From the NCBI RefSeq assembly GCF_023923225.1, contig NZ_CP099489.1, positions 124,001 to 188,000 of the forward strand: a DNA stretch of 64,000 bases. The letters run 5' to 3'. This stretch comes from Ornithinimicrobium faecis (GTDB taxonomy: Bacteria; Actinomycetota; Actinomycetes; Actinomycetales; Dermatophilaceae). Every line of letters begins with the position of its first letter. Position 1 is the stretch's first letter. The position numbers and the translations under genes are program-made. Shown piece by piece: positions 1 to 7,679 of the stretch. The notes beneath the pieces are model-generated. The model ran no database searches. It had not been told where the DNA came from and worked only from the letters and a program-made list of their open reading frames with translations.

Positions 1-2
1 CC

Positions 3-803
3 CCGGAGTTGCCGCTGGTGGCTGCCTCGGACCTGTTCGTGCAGTTCGCTGTTGGTGAGGTGTTCGAGCCCGCGCCGGGACGGCCGGTCACCGTGCCCGT
101 CCAGAGCACCCTGGTCGATGCCGGCCGTGCGCCCGTGATGGTGCTCGGCTATCAGCCTGAGTTCCACCCCGGACGCAAGCAGTGGTTCGTGGACATCGCG
201 ATGGACCCCGGCGACTCCTTGTGGCCGTTCGTGCGGCTCGCCCTCGCGCGCTATCAACCGGACTCGCTGCCCGGCCACGACCTGTCCCCGGTGGCTCTCG
301 CCGACTGGGTGCAGCCGCTGCCGGAGCGGATCGCCACCGCCAATCGGCGGACCGAGGAGACGGTGCGGATGACGGTGACCGGGCCGATCGGGATCACCCG
401 GTTGCCGCGCCGTGGGGCGACCGTCGGCACTGGGGTCCCTGGCACTGGCACCGTTGCGGAGGGGAGCGGTCCGCTCGAGGCGGCAGACGGCATACTGCGT
501 GCTTCTCGGGAGCTGTTCGTGACGATCCAGGAGGCCCCGGGTGCCGGCGGTGGCGACCTGGAGTGGACCGACCACGCCCGTGAGCGGCTGCTGCTCGTGG
601 GCCTCGACGGGCTGCGCGCCACCTGGTCGGTCGAGGTGCCGCTCCCTGAGCCCGTCCCGATGGCCACGCCGGGTTCCTCAAAGCAGTTCCGGGTGCTGGT
701 CGAGGAGATCGAATACTTCGATGCCGACCCGGATGAGGGACCCAAGGAGGGAGTGCCGGCGACCGCCCAGCGAGTGGTCTATGCAGACCACTTCCCGTTG
801 TGA
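3..803 (+). CDS. C-terminal part of a protein of unknown function (5' end outside window)
   Basis: The frame is open from the first full codon at base 3 to a TGA at 801-803, so the true start lies upstream of the window; the internal TTG at 9 is probably not a start. At least 266 residues are visible. The conserved-looking core near the start (WFVDIAMDPGD, then PFVRLALARYQP and LADWVQPLPERIA) resembles a motif I associate with large uncharacterised bacterial proteins, but I cannot name the family. There is no membrane segment. The C-terminal third is acidic. The stop codon lies inside the first unit of a 24-bp tandem repeat. Coding status is secure from codon usage; the function is unknown. 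Confidence 0.7.
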   Translation, partial: PELPLVAASDLFVQFAVGEVFEPAPGRPVTVPVQSTLVDAGRAPVMVLGYQPEFHPGRKQWFVDIAMDPGDSLWPFVRLALARYQPDSLPGHDLSPVALADWVQPLPERIATANRRTEETVRMTVTGPIGITRLPRRGATVGTGVPGTGTVAEGSGPLEAADGILRASRELFVTIQEAPGAGGGDLEWTDHARERLLLVGLDGLRATWSVEVPLPEPVPMATPGSSKQFRVLVEEIEYFDADPDEGPKEGVPATAQRVVYADHFPL

Positions 804-871
804 GTAGCCCGGGCACACCACGCGTGAGTAGCCCGGGCACTGCACGTGTGAGTAGCCCGGGCACAGCACGT
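800..871. repeat. Three 24-bp tandem repeats spanning a stop codon
   Basis: Units at 800-823, 824-847 and 848-871 all begin gtgagtagcccgggcac and differ only in the last few bases. The TGA of the upstream gene (801-803) lies in unit 1. Each unit carries the self-complementary core cccggg. No coding role is apparent. Confidence 0.9.
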
Positions 872-932
872 CCCCCGCCCGAGGCCGGAAGCCGAGCACG
901 GCAACCCCCTTCCCGATGCAAATGATGGTCAC

Positions 933-938
933 TAACAT
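933..938 (+). promoter_or_regulatory. Possible -10 element of the TetR operon
   Basis: The hexamer TAACAT ends 6-9 bases before the GTG (945) and ATG (948) start candidates. That spacing would give a leaderless transcript, which is common in actinobacteria. No good -35 is visible, so this is tentative. Confidence 0.3.
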
Positions 939-947
939 TGAGGAGTG

Positions 948-1505
948 ATGGTTGACACCAGACGAGAGCGCACGCATGAGCGTCTCCTGACGTGTGCGCT
1001 TGCGTTGTTCGAGGCCCAGGGGTTTGAGTCGACCACGACGGCGCAGATTGCGGCGGCAGCCGGAGTCACGGAGATGACCTTCTTCCGCCACTTCGCCAGC
1101 AAGGCACGGGTCGTCACCACCGATCCGTATGACCCGATGATCGCGGACGGGATCGCCACCCAACCGCATGGCCTTCCACCGTTGGTCCGCGCCGCGCGCG
1201 GAGTGGGTCAGGCCCTTCGCACGATGTCGGAGCCGGAGACGGACCTGGTGCGTCGCCGGGTCCGAGTCATCGCTGCTTCGCCGGCGTTGCGTGCCAGCAC
1301 TTTCCGCGGCCACGAGGCCACCGAGACGCGCATTCGGGATCAGCTCATCACGGACGGCGCGCCCGAGATGGAGGCCCACGTGGCCGCCGCAGCGCTCATG
1401 GCCGCGTTGACCGCGGCACTCTTCTTGTGGGCGCAGGACGACGAACTGCCCGTGCGCACCGCGGTTGAGGCGGCCCTCCTCACCCTGGCGGGTCCCGGTG
1501 CCTGA
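948..1505 (+). CDS. TetR/AcrR family transcriptional regulator
   Basis: A 185-residue one-domain repressor. The N-terminal helix-turn-helix is clear: residues about 8-55 include RERTHERLLTCALALF, then TTTAQIAAAAGVTEMTFFRHF. This is the usual TetR layout, followed by a variable ligand-binding helical domain. ATG 948 is preferred; GTG 945 in the same frame is equally possible, and the closeness of a TAACAT hexamer suggests leaderless translation. The gene overlaps the next CDS by 8 bases and heads an ABC transporter operon, so it probably controls that exporter in response to its substrate, as in many TetR-pump pairs (inference). The ligand is unknown. Confidence 0.88.
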   Translation: MVDTRRERTHERLLTCALALFEAQGFESTTTAQIAAAAGVTEMTFFRHFASKARVVTTDPYDPMIADGIATQPHGLPPLVRAARGVGQALRTMSEPETDLVRRRVRVIAASPALRASTFRGHEATETRIRDQLITDGAPEMEAHVAAAALMAALTAALFLWAQDDELPVRTAVEAALLTLAGPGA

Positions 1506-2223
1506 CCGTCTCAGGGTGCGGGAGGCGACCCGAGTCTTCGGAGCAGACGCCGGCCTGTTCGGCCTGAGCCTGTCGCTCGCGGCCGGTGAGGTGCACGCGA
1601 TCATCGGCCTCAACGGCGCCGGGAAGACGACGCTGATGCGTGCGGTCCTGGGGATGCTCGCTCTCACTGGCGGCACCGTCTCGATCGACGGCACGCCACT
1701 GGCACGAGTGCCGACCGTCACGTGGAGCCGGGTCGGACATCTCGTTGAGCATCTCTTCGCCTATCCCGAGCTCGACACCCGCACCAACCTGGAGGTGGCG
1801 GCGCGTCTCCACGGTGCCGACTCCTTGTCGATCCCCGGGATCGTCGACACGGCCATCAGCGAGCTCGGCCTCGTGCGATACGCCCAGGTGAGGGCGGCCC
1901 GCCTGTCCCAGGGGAACCGGAACCGCCTCGGCCTGGCCGCGGCTCTCCAGCACGATCCCTCGCTGATTGTCCTCGACGAACCGACCAACGCGCTTGACCC
2001 GGCTGGTGTCATCCTGCTGCGCGAGCTGCTGCTGCGTCGCGCGGAGGGCGGGGCCGGCGTCCTGGTGTCCAGCCACCATCTCGACGAGGTCGCCCGGTTC
2101 GCCGACCGCATCTCCGTTCTCAACCACGGCCAGATCATCGGCTCCCTCGCACCGGGAGAACACGACCTGGAGCGGGCGTTCTTCGACCTGGTGCACGCCG
2201 ACGACGAACGGCGGGCACCATGA
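1498..2223 (+). CDS. ABC transporter ATP-binding protein
   Basis: A 241-residue nucleotide-binding subunit of an ABC-2 type exporter. It shows Walker A GLNGAGKTT (about residues 37-45), a degenerate signature LSQGNRNRL in place of LSGGQ, Walker B SLIVLDEPTNALDP and the switch histidine in SSHHLDEV. The start is taken as GTG 1498, overlapping the TetR stop; the frame stays open upstream to TTG 1465, but the homologous N-terminus begins with RLRVREATRVFG. The stop overlaps the permease start as ATGA (2220-2223), so translation is coupled. This is the bacitracin/antibiotic-exporter (BcrA-like) type by architecture; the substrate is not predictable. Confidence 0.9.
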   Translation: MPDRLRVREATRVFGADAGLFGLSLSLAAGEVHAIIGLNGAGKTTLMRAVLGMLALTGGTVSIDGTPLARVPTVTWSRVGHLVEHLFAYPELDTRTNLEVAARLHGADSLSIPGIVDTAISELGLVRYAQVRAARLSQGNRNRLGLAAALQHDPSLIVLDEPTNALDPAGVILLRELLLRRAEGGAGVLVSSHHLDEVARFADRISVLNHGQIIGSLAPGEHDLERAFFDLVHADDERRAP

Positions 2224-2987
2224 CCTCCCTCGGGGCAGCACTGCACGTCGAGGCGCGCAAAGCACTCGCCGCCCGCGTCATGCGCACCTCCACGGCGCTG
2301 CTCGTCATCGGCATCGCCGTGCTCGCCGGGGCGCTCGTCGGCGCGGCATCGGCCGGGAACGAGCAGATCCTGGGCCAGCTCGGTCCATCGGCCGACGAGA
2401 GTGGGTGGCCGCTGTTGAGCGGCCTCACCGCGCAGATCACTGCGGTCGCGTCTGTGTTGGGTTTCGGCATCGGGCTCAGCTGGCTCTTCGGTCGCGAGTT
2501 CAGCGAGGGCACCATCACCGGCCTGTTCGCACTGCCCACCTCCCGGCCGACGATCGCGCTCGCCAAGCTGCTCATTTACCTCGGGTGGGTCGTTCTGGTC
2601 GCCGTGACGCTGACCCTTCTCGTCCTCGCCGCGGGATGGATCCTCGAGATGGGCACCCTCGACAGCACCGTGCTCGACCAACTCGGCCGCCAGTTCGTCC
2701 TCACCGTCCTCAGCGGACTGCTGGCCGTTCCCGCAGCCTGGGCGGCGACCCTCGGCCGCGGACTGCTGGCCGGCATCGCCACCACTCTCGGCGTGATCAT
2801 CACCGCACAGGTCTGCGCCATCGCAGCGCCGGCGGTCGCTGGGTGGCTGCCTCTGTCCGCACCCGCGCTGTGGGCGATGCAACCCGATGTCAGCCACGGC
2901 TGGCACCTGGTGCCTGTCGCCGTCATCCCGATCGTTTTCGGCACGCTCACGGCCGTCGCGTGGAAGCGACTACAACTCGACCGATAA
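2220..2987 (+). CDS. ABC-2 type transporter permease
   Basis: A 255-residue membrane partner of the preceding ATPase, starting at the ATG of a 4-base ATGA overlap. About six hydrophobic segments are visible, including TALLVIGIAVLAGALVGAA, TAVASVLGFGIGLSWLFG and LLIYLGWVVLVAVTLTLLVL. The cytoplasmic sequence REFSEGTITGLFALP, where ABC-2 permeases contact the ATPase, is well conserved (family knowledge). Together with the ATPase it should form a 2+2 exporter in the cytoplasmic membrane, probably repressed by the TetR gene in front. About 200 bp without an evident gene follow. Confidence 0.85.
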   Translation: MTSLGAALHVEARKALAARVMRTSTALLVIGIAVLAGALVGAASAGNEQILGQLGPSADESGWPLLSGLTAQITAVASVLGFGIGLSWLFGREFSEGTITGLFALPTSRPTIALAKLLIYLGWVVLVAVTLTLLVLAAGWILEMGTLDSTVLDQLGRQFVLTVLSGLLAVPAAWAATLGRGLLAGIATTLGVIITAQVCAIAAPAVAGWLPLSAPALWAMQPDVSHGWHLVPVAVIPIVFGTLTAVAWKRLQLDR

Positions 2988-3194
2988 CGAGGCACCGTGG
3001 ACCTTCTGGGGTCGCGACTGCTGTCACCATCACCGTCACATCGCCGTCCCCTTCGGCACGAATGCGCGTGCCGCAGTGGACAGATCGCCGATTGTCGACA
3101 AAGGTAGTGCCCGTTGGAGCGACGGGGCTTCGCACGTGGCACCGCCACGGGTCCAGGTCGCGCACGACACGGCAGTGGTGAAAGAGGTGCCCTG

Positions 3195-4844
3195 ATGGAG
3201 CGACTAGCACGGCGACTCGGACTGAAGACCGACCCCACGATCTTCTTCGTGTCCGCGGGCCTGATGATCATCTTCCTGATCCTGTTGCTGGCCATGCCCG
3301 GTCCGATCGGCAGGGTCTTCGCTGACGGCCGAGACTGGATCGTGAGCAGCCTCGGGTGGTTCTTCATCCTCGGGGTGACCATCTGGGTGATCTTCTTGAT
3401 CTGGGTGGCGTTCAGCAAGTACGGCAACCTCAAGCTTGGCAAGGACGACGACGAGCCGGCCTACTCCAACCTGTCGTGGTTCGCCATGCTCTTCGCCGGT
3501 GGCATCGGCACCGTGCTGATGTTCTGGGGCGTGGCCGAGCCGATCTCGCACTTCTCGAACCCGCCGTTCGCGGGGGTCGACGCCTACAGCATCGATGCGG
3601 CCCGGGACGCGATGAGCATCTCCCTCTATCACCTGAGCATCCACACCTGGGCGATCTTCACCCTGCCGGGTCTGGCGTTCGGCTTCTTCATCTACCGCTA
3701 CGACCTGCCGATGCGCTTTTCCTCGGTCTTCTATCCCATCCTCAAGGACCGCATCCACGGCCCGATCGGCAAGACCGTCGACATCTTCGCCGTCCTCGGC
3801 ACGTTGTTCGGCCTTGCGGTCTCCCTCGGCCTGGGCACCTCGCAGATCGCGGCGGGGCTGAATCACCTGACTGGCGTGTCGAACAACACGTTCCTTCGCG
3901 TCGTGATCATCACCATCCTCACCATCGTGGCGACTGCCTCGATCGTGGCTGGCCTGGACAAGGGTGTGAAGCGCCTGTCCAACATCAACATCCTGGGCGC
4001 GGTCGCGCTGATGGTCTTCGTCCTGTTCGCCGGGGACACGGTCTTCCTGCTGCGCCAGCTCATCGAGAGCACGGGGATGTACTTCCAGGACGTCATCCAG
4101 CTGGCCTTCTGGAACGACGCCATGGCGCAGTTCGGCAAGGAGGAGGGCTGGGGCTGGCAGGGCGGCTGGACCGTCTTCTACTGGGCCTGGACCGTGACGT
4201 GGTCGCCGTTCATGGGCGTCTTCCTGGCCCGCATCTCCCGCGGTCGCACCATTAAGCAGTTCGTGGCCGGCGTGCTGGTGGCCCCCTCGGTGTTCACCCT
4301 GGTGTGGTTCGTGACCTTTGGGTGGTCGGCCATGGAGCTGGACGGCATCGGGGGCGAGGGCGGCCCGATCTCCGCTGCGGTCGCCGAGAGCGTTCCGACA
4401 GCGATCTACGAGTTCCTTGAGCACTATCCGCTCGCGACCCTGGTCTCTGGCATCGCCGTTGTCATCGTCGCACTGTTCTTCGCAACATCCTCGGACTCCG
4501 CCTCCCTGGTCGTTGACATGCTCTGTGCGGGTGAGGCCGACGCCGGACCGGTGCGACAACGGGTCTTCTGGGGCGTCTCCGAGGGCTTCCTGGCGGCCTC
4601 CCTCATCGTGCTGGGCGGCGAGCAGGGCCTGACGACCTTGCAACAGGTGATCACCGTCATGGGCTTGCCGGTCTTCATCATGGTCTTCGCCATGCTCTTC
4701 ATGCTGCTCATGGGCTTCAAGATGGAACGCAAGCGAGCCCGGGGCAACCCCGCCGGGCCCGGTGATCCGGCTGCTGCCGCGCTCGGCACACCGGACGGTG
4801 AGTTGGCAGAGAAGGAGCGGCGCACTCCGGCCGAGGCGGACTGA
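3195..4844 (+). CDS. BCCT family betaine/carnitine/choline transporter
   Basis: A 549-residue secondary transporter with about 12 membrane segments, importing quaternary-ammonium osmolytes (glycine betaine, choline or ectoine) by Na+ or H+ symport. Family hallmarks are MFWGVAEPISHF in the N-terminal third and the BCCT signature region GWTVFYWAWTVTWSPFMG followed by ARISRGRTIKQF. The aromatic WAWTVTW box is the substrate/ion-site helix in BetP-like carriers. The start is ATG 3195, preceded by an AAGAGG ribosome-binding site; the open frame extends 27 codons further upstream with poor start context. The C-terminal tail is hydrophilic and could sense osmolarity. The stop codon lies inside a 19-bp tandem repeat. 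Confidence 0.93.
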   Translation: MERLARRLGLKTDPTIFFVSAGLMIIFLILLLAMPGPIGRVFADGRDWIVSSLGWFFILGVTIWVIFLIWVAFSKYGNLKLGKDDDEPAYSNLSWFAMLFAGGIGTVLMFWGVAEPISHFSNPPFAGVDAYSIDAARDAMSISLYHLSIHTWAIFTLPGLAFGFFIYRYDLPMRFSSVFYPILKDRIHGPIGKTVDIFAVLGTLFGLAVSLGLGTSQIAAGLNHLTGVSNNTFLRVVIITILTIVATASIVAGLDKGVKRLSNINILGAVALMVFVLFAGDTVFLLRQLIESTGMYFQDVIQLAFWNDAMAQFGKEEGWGWQGGWTVFYWAWTVTWSPFMGVFLARISRGRTIKQFVAGVLVAPSVFTLVWFVTFGWSAMELDGIGGEGGPISAAVAESVPTAIYEFLEHYPLATLVSGIAVVIVALFFATSSDSASLVVDMLCAGEADAGPVRQRVFWGVSEGFLAASLIVLGGEQGLTTLQQVITVMGLPVFIMVFAMLFMLLMGFKMERKRARGNPAGPGDPAAAALGTPDGELAEKERRTPAEAD

Positions 4845-4891
4845 AGCCTCCGACGCCGACTGAAGCCTCCGACGCCGACTGAAGCCTCCGA
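4840..4891. repeat. 19-bp tandem repeat spanning the BCCT stop codon
   Basis: Two complete units at 4840-4858 and 4859-4877 (actgaagcctccgacgccg) and a partial third to 4891. The BCCT TGA is 4842-4844, so each unit carries a copy of the stop-codon context. Confidence 0.88.
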
Positions 4892-4967
4892 GGTGGCCTG
4901 AGCTCCGGCCGACGCGATGGCCACACCACCGGGCCGGGCCTGAGCCCTACTTGGGTTCTGCCTGGGG

Positions 4968-6527
4968 TCAGTGGCCCTCGCCGAGCTGGCCGCTGAGGCG
5001 GCGGTGGCGGGTGGCCGAGGACTCGTTGAGGCCCACGATCTCGACCTGCTTGCCGTGGCGTGCGTATTTGGTCTGGACCGCGTCGAGGGCGGCGACCGTC
5101 GAGACATCCCAGATGTGACTGTGGGTCAGGTCGATGATGATCCGGTCCGGGTCACCGGCATAGTCGAACTGGTAGACGAGGTCGTTGCTGGTCGCGAAGA
5201 AGAGCTCGCCGCCGACCGTGTAGACCCGCACGTCGCCGGTGCCGTCGCCGTCCACGTCGTGCTCGGTGACCGCGGTGACCGAGGCGAAGTGCGCCACCCG
5301 GCGGGCGAACAGGATGATGGCGGCAACCACCCCCACAATCACGCCGTAGGCCAGGTTGCTGGTCACCACGGTGACGACGACGGTGAGCAGCAGGACGAGG
5401 TTCTCGCTGTGTGGCATGCGGCGCAGCGTGGCGGGGTGGATGCTGTGCCAGTCGAACGTGGCAACCGAGACCATGATCATCACCGCGACGAGTGCGGCCA
5501 TCGGGATCATGCCCACGACGGGTCCGGCACCCACGACCAGTGCCAGGAGGAAGACCCCGGCGAGGAACGTGGAGATCCGGGTCCGGGCACCGGAGACCTT
5601 CACGTTGATCATCGTCTGACCGATCATGGCGCAGCCACCCATGCCGCCGAACGCGCCGGAGAGCATGTTGGCCACGCCCTGACCCCAGCCCTCGCGGGTC
5701 TTGTCGGAGTGGGTGTCGGTGATGCCGTCGACGAGCTTGGCGGTCATCAGGGACTCGAGCAGGCCGACGAGTGCCATCGCGAGGGCGAAGGGGCCGATGA
5801 TCTGCAGGGTCTCCAGCGTCAGCGGGACATTCGGGATGAGCAGCTGGGGCAGCGATGTGGGCAGCTCGCCCTGGTCCGACACATCGGGCAGGTCCCAACC
5901 GGCTGCCCACATCAGGGCGGTGATCGCCACGATGGCGACCAGCGGGGCCGGCACGACGGTGGTCAGCCGTGGCAGCCCCACCATGATCAGGATTCCGAGG
6001 GCCACCAACGGATAGACCAACCACGGCACGCCGAGGAGGTGAGGAAGCTGCGCCAGGAAGATCAGGATGGCGAGGGCGTTGACGAAACCGACCATCACCA
6101 TCCGCGGGATGAAGCGCATCAGTTTGGCGACCCCGAGCGCTGCCAACACGATTTGCAGGACCCCTGCCAGGATCACGGTCGCCAGGAAGTAGTCGACGCC
6201 GTGCTCCCGAGCGACGGGTGCAATGACGAGCGCGACCGCACCGGTGGCCGCGCTGATCATGGCCGGACGGCCACCGACGAAGGCGATCGTGACCGCCATG
6301 ATGAAGCTGGAGAACAGCCCCATGCGCGGATCGACCCCCGCGATCACCGAGAACGAGATCGCCTCCGGGATCAGCGCGAGAGCGACCACCAGTCCCCCGA
6401 GGACCTCGATGCGCAGGCGCCGAGGGTTGCGCAGCGCGGCCCGGGTCGACGTCTCACGCTCGCCGGCCTCGGGCACGACTGCCGTATGCCGATCAGAGGG
6501 CAGGGTGGACGGGTTCGACTCAGACAC
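4968..6527 (-). CDS. SulP family inorganic anion transporter with STAS domain
   Basis: A 519-residue membrane protein with the SulP layout: about 12 hydrophobic segments (residues 40-405), then a cytoplasmic STAS domain (about 410-510; DPDRIIIDLTHSHIWDVSTVAAL). Conserved N-terminal features are GLVVALALIPEAISFSVIAGV and FSSFIMAVTIAFVGGRPAMISAATGA. Family members carry sulfate, bicarbonate or other anions; the substrate cannot be read from sequence. The gene is monocistronic and convergent with the BCCT gene. An 11-bp-arm hairpin (6616-6641) separates it from the upstream dehydrogenase. Confidence 0.92.
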   Translation of the reverse strand: MSESNPSTLPSDRHTAVVPEAGERETSTRAALRNPRRLRIEVLGGLVVALALIPEAISFSVIAGVDPRMGLFSSFIMAVTIAFVGGRPAMISAATGAVALVIAPVAREHGVDYFLATVILAGVLQIVLAALGVAKLMRFIPRMVMVGFVNALAILIFLAQLPHLLGVPWLVYPLVALGILIMVGLPRLTTVVPAPLVAIVAITALMWAAGWDLPDVSDQGELPTSLPQLLIPNVPLTLETLQIIGPFALAMALVGLLESLMTAKLVDGITDTHSDKTREGWGQGVANMLSGAFGGMGGCAMIGQTMINVKVSGARTRISTFLAGVFLLALVVGAGPVVGMIPMAALVAVMIMVSVATFDWHSIHPATLRRMPHSENLVLLLTVVVTVVTSNLAYGVIVGVVAAIILFARRVAHFASVTAVTEHDVDGDGTGDVRVYTVGGELFFATSNDLVYQFDYAGDPDRIIIDLTHSHIWDVSTVAALDAVQTKYARHGKQVEIVGLNESSATRHRRLSGQLGEGH

Positions 6528-6615
6528 GTAGTTCCTCAGCTGAAAGGGCAGGATGCGACGAGGGCCGCCTGGTCGCGGACCGGGGCAACGGTCGCATCAG
6601 GGGGAGGCAGCACAA

Positions 6616-6641
6616 CAGCGATGACGCGCACGTCATCGCTG
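6616..6641 (-). terminator. Perfect 11-bp-arm inverted repeat after the dehydrogenase gene
   Basis: Arms CAGCGATGACG and CGTCATCGCTG are separated by four bases. It begins 14 bases after the stop of the minus-strand dehydrogenase and 89 bases before the SulP start. A short TTGTG follows on the minus strand. It reads best as a terminator, but the TGACG/CGTCA core could also be an operator for the SulP gene. Confidence 0.5.
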
Positions 6642-6654
6642 CCCGCCACCAAGT

Positions 6655-7632
6655 CTAGCGGCGACGCGAGGAGACCTCGTGGCCCTGCCAGGTCAAGACG
6701 ATTTTGCCGGTGGTGCCGCCCTGCTCACCGAGGGCGTGTGCCTCGGCGACCGATTCGATCGGGAAGGTGGCGGCCAGCTCGACGCGCAGGGCGCCCTCCT
6801 CGGCCAGGCGCACAATCTCGGTGAGGGAAGCATGGTCGCGCTCGACGAGCATGAGGGCCGTGGACACACCCGCCTGCTCCGCGGTGGTCGCCAGGTCGGG
6901 GTGCACATTGGCCGGTGTGATGGACACATAGCGTCCGCCGTTGCGCATCGTGGAGATGCTGCGTGGGCCGTAGTCATCTCCGATCGTGTCGAGCACGACG
7001 TCAATGTCGGACAGGTCTGCGCTGAAATCGGTGGTGCGGTAGTCGATGACCTCAGCAGCACCGAACCCGCGCACGATGTCGTGCTTGGCACGGCTCGCGG
7101 TCCCGATGACATGGGCACCGTGGTGCGCAGCGATCTGGACCGCCACGTGACCGACGCCACCGGCGGCCGCATGCACCAGCACCCGATCCCCGGACTGCAC
7201 GCCCGCAACGTCCACCAGGGCCTGCCACGCGGTCAACCCGACCAACGGGAGAGCCGCGCCAGCCGCCGCGGCCATACTGGCCGGCCGCCGCACGAAGGTG
7301 CGGGGACTGGCCACGACATACTCCGAGTAGCCACCGCCGGCACCTGGGTAGGGCAGCATGCCGACGACCTCGTCGCCCGGCTGGAGGATCGCCACGCCGA
7401 TTCCCACCTCCTCGACGATGCCGCTGACGTCCCACCCGAGCGTGAAGGGCGGGTCGCCAAGGAAGCGTCCACCAGCGCGATGCTTCCAGTCGGTCGGGTT
7501 GACACCAGATGCCTGCACTCGCACCAGGACCTCTGCTGGCCCCGGTGTGGGTCGCTCCGCCTCGACCAGCCGCATCACCTCCGGTCCGCCGAACGTGTCC
7601 TGGGTGACCTTGCGCATCATCTGCTGGCTCAT
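6655..7632 (-). CDS. Zinc-binding-dehydrogenase-like NADP-dependent oxidoreductase
   Basis: 325 residues of the medium-chain dehydrogenase/reductase superfamily, quinone-oxidoreductase (QOR) branch. The N-terminal GroES-like fold contains VQASGVNPTDWKHRAG and LGWDVSGIVEEVG; the Rossmann fold shows VHAAAGGVGHVAVQIAAHHGAHVIGTA cut as AAAGGVGHVA followed by a cofactor loop. No catalytic-zinc cysteines are present, as expected for QOR-type enzymes reducing quinones or enones with NADPH. Start ATG 7632 (MSQQMMRKV) is chosen because the upstream extension is Arg-rich and unlike the family; ATG at the MMRK pair is also possible. Confidence 0.9.
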   Translation of the reverse strand: MSQQMMRKVTQDTFGGPEVMRLVEAERPTPGPAEVLVRVQASGVNPTDWKHRAGGRFLGDPPFTLGWDVSGIVEEVGIGVAILQPGDEVVGMLPYPGAGGGYSEYVVASPRTFVRRPASMAAAAGAALPLVGLTAWQALVDVAGVQSGDRVLVHAAAGGVGHVAVQIAAHHGAHVIGTASRAKHDIVRGFGAAEVIDYRTTDFSADLSDIDVVLDTIGDDYGPRSISTMRNGGRYVSITPANVHPDLATTAEQAGVSTALMLVERDHASLTEIVRLAEEGALRVELAATFPIESVAEAHALGEQGGTTGKIVLTWQGHEVSSRRR

Positions 7633-7679
7633 GACTGCGAACCTATCCGGGAGCCCCAGGGACGACCGTGGCCGCCCGC

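Noticed and set aside
800..871. Small CRISPR array
   Set aside because: Units are 24 bp with no unique spacers between repeats and no cas genes anywhere in the window.
3204..4643. Long minus-strand ORF opposite the BCCT gene
   Set aside because: Shadow frame: Arg/Asp/Gln-rich, no family sequence, and the plus-strand BCCT protein is unmistakable.
4971..6824. 617-codon plus-strand ORF opposite SulP
   Set aside because: His/Asp/Gly-rich antisense shadow caused by high GC; no ribosome-binding site or recognisable domain.
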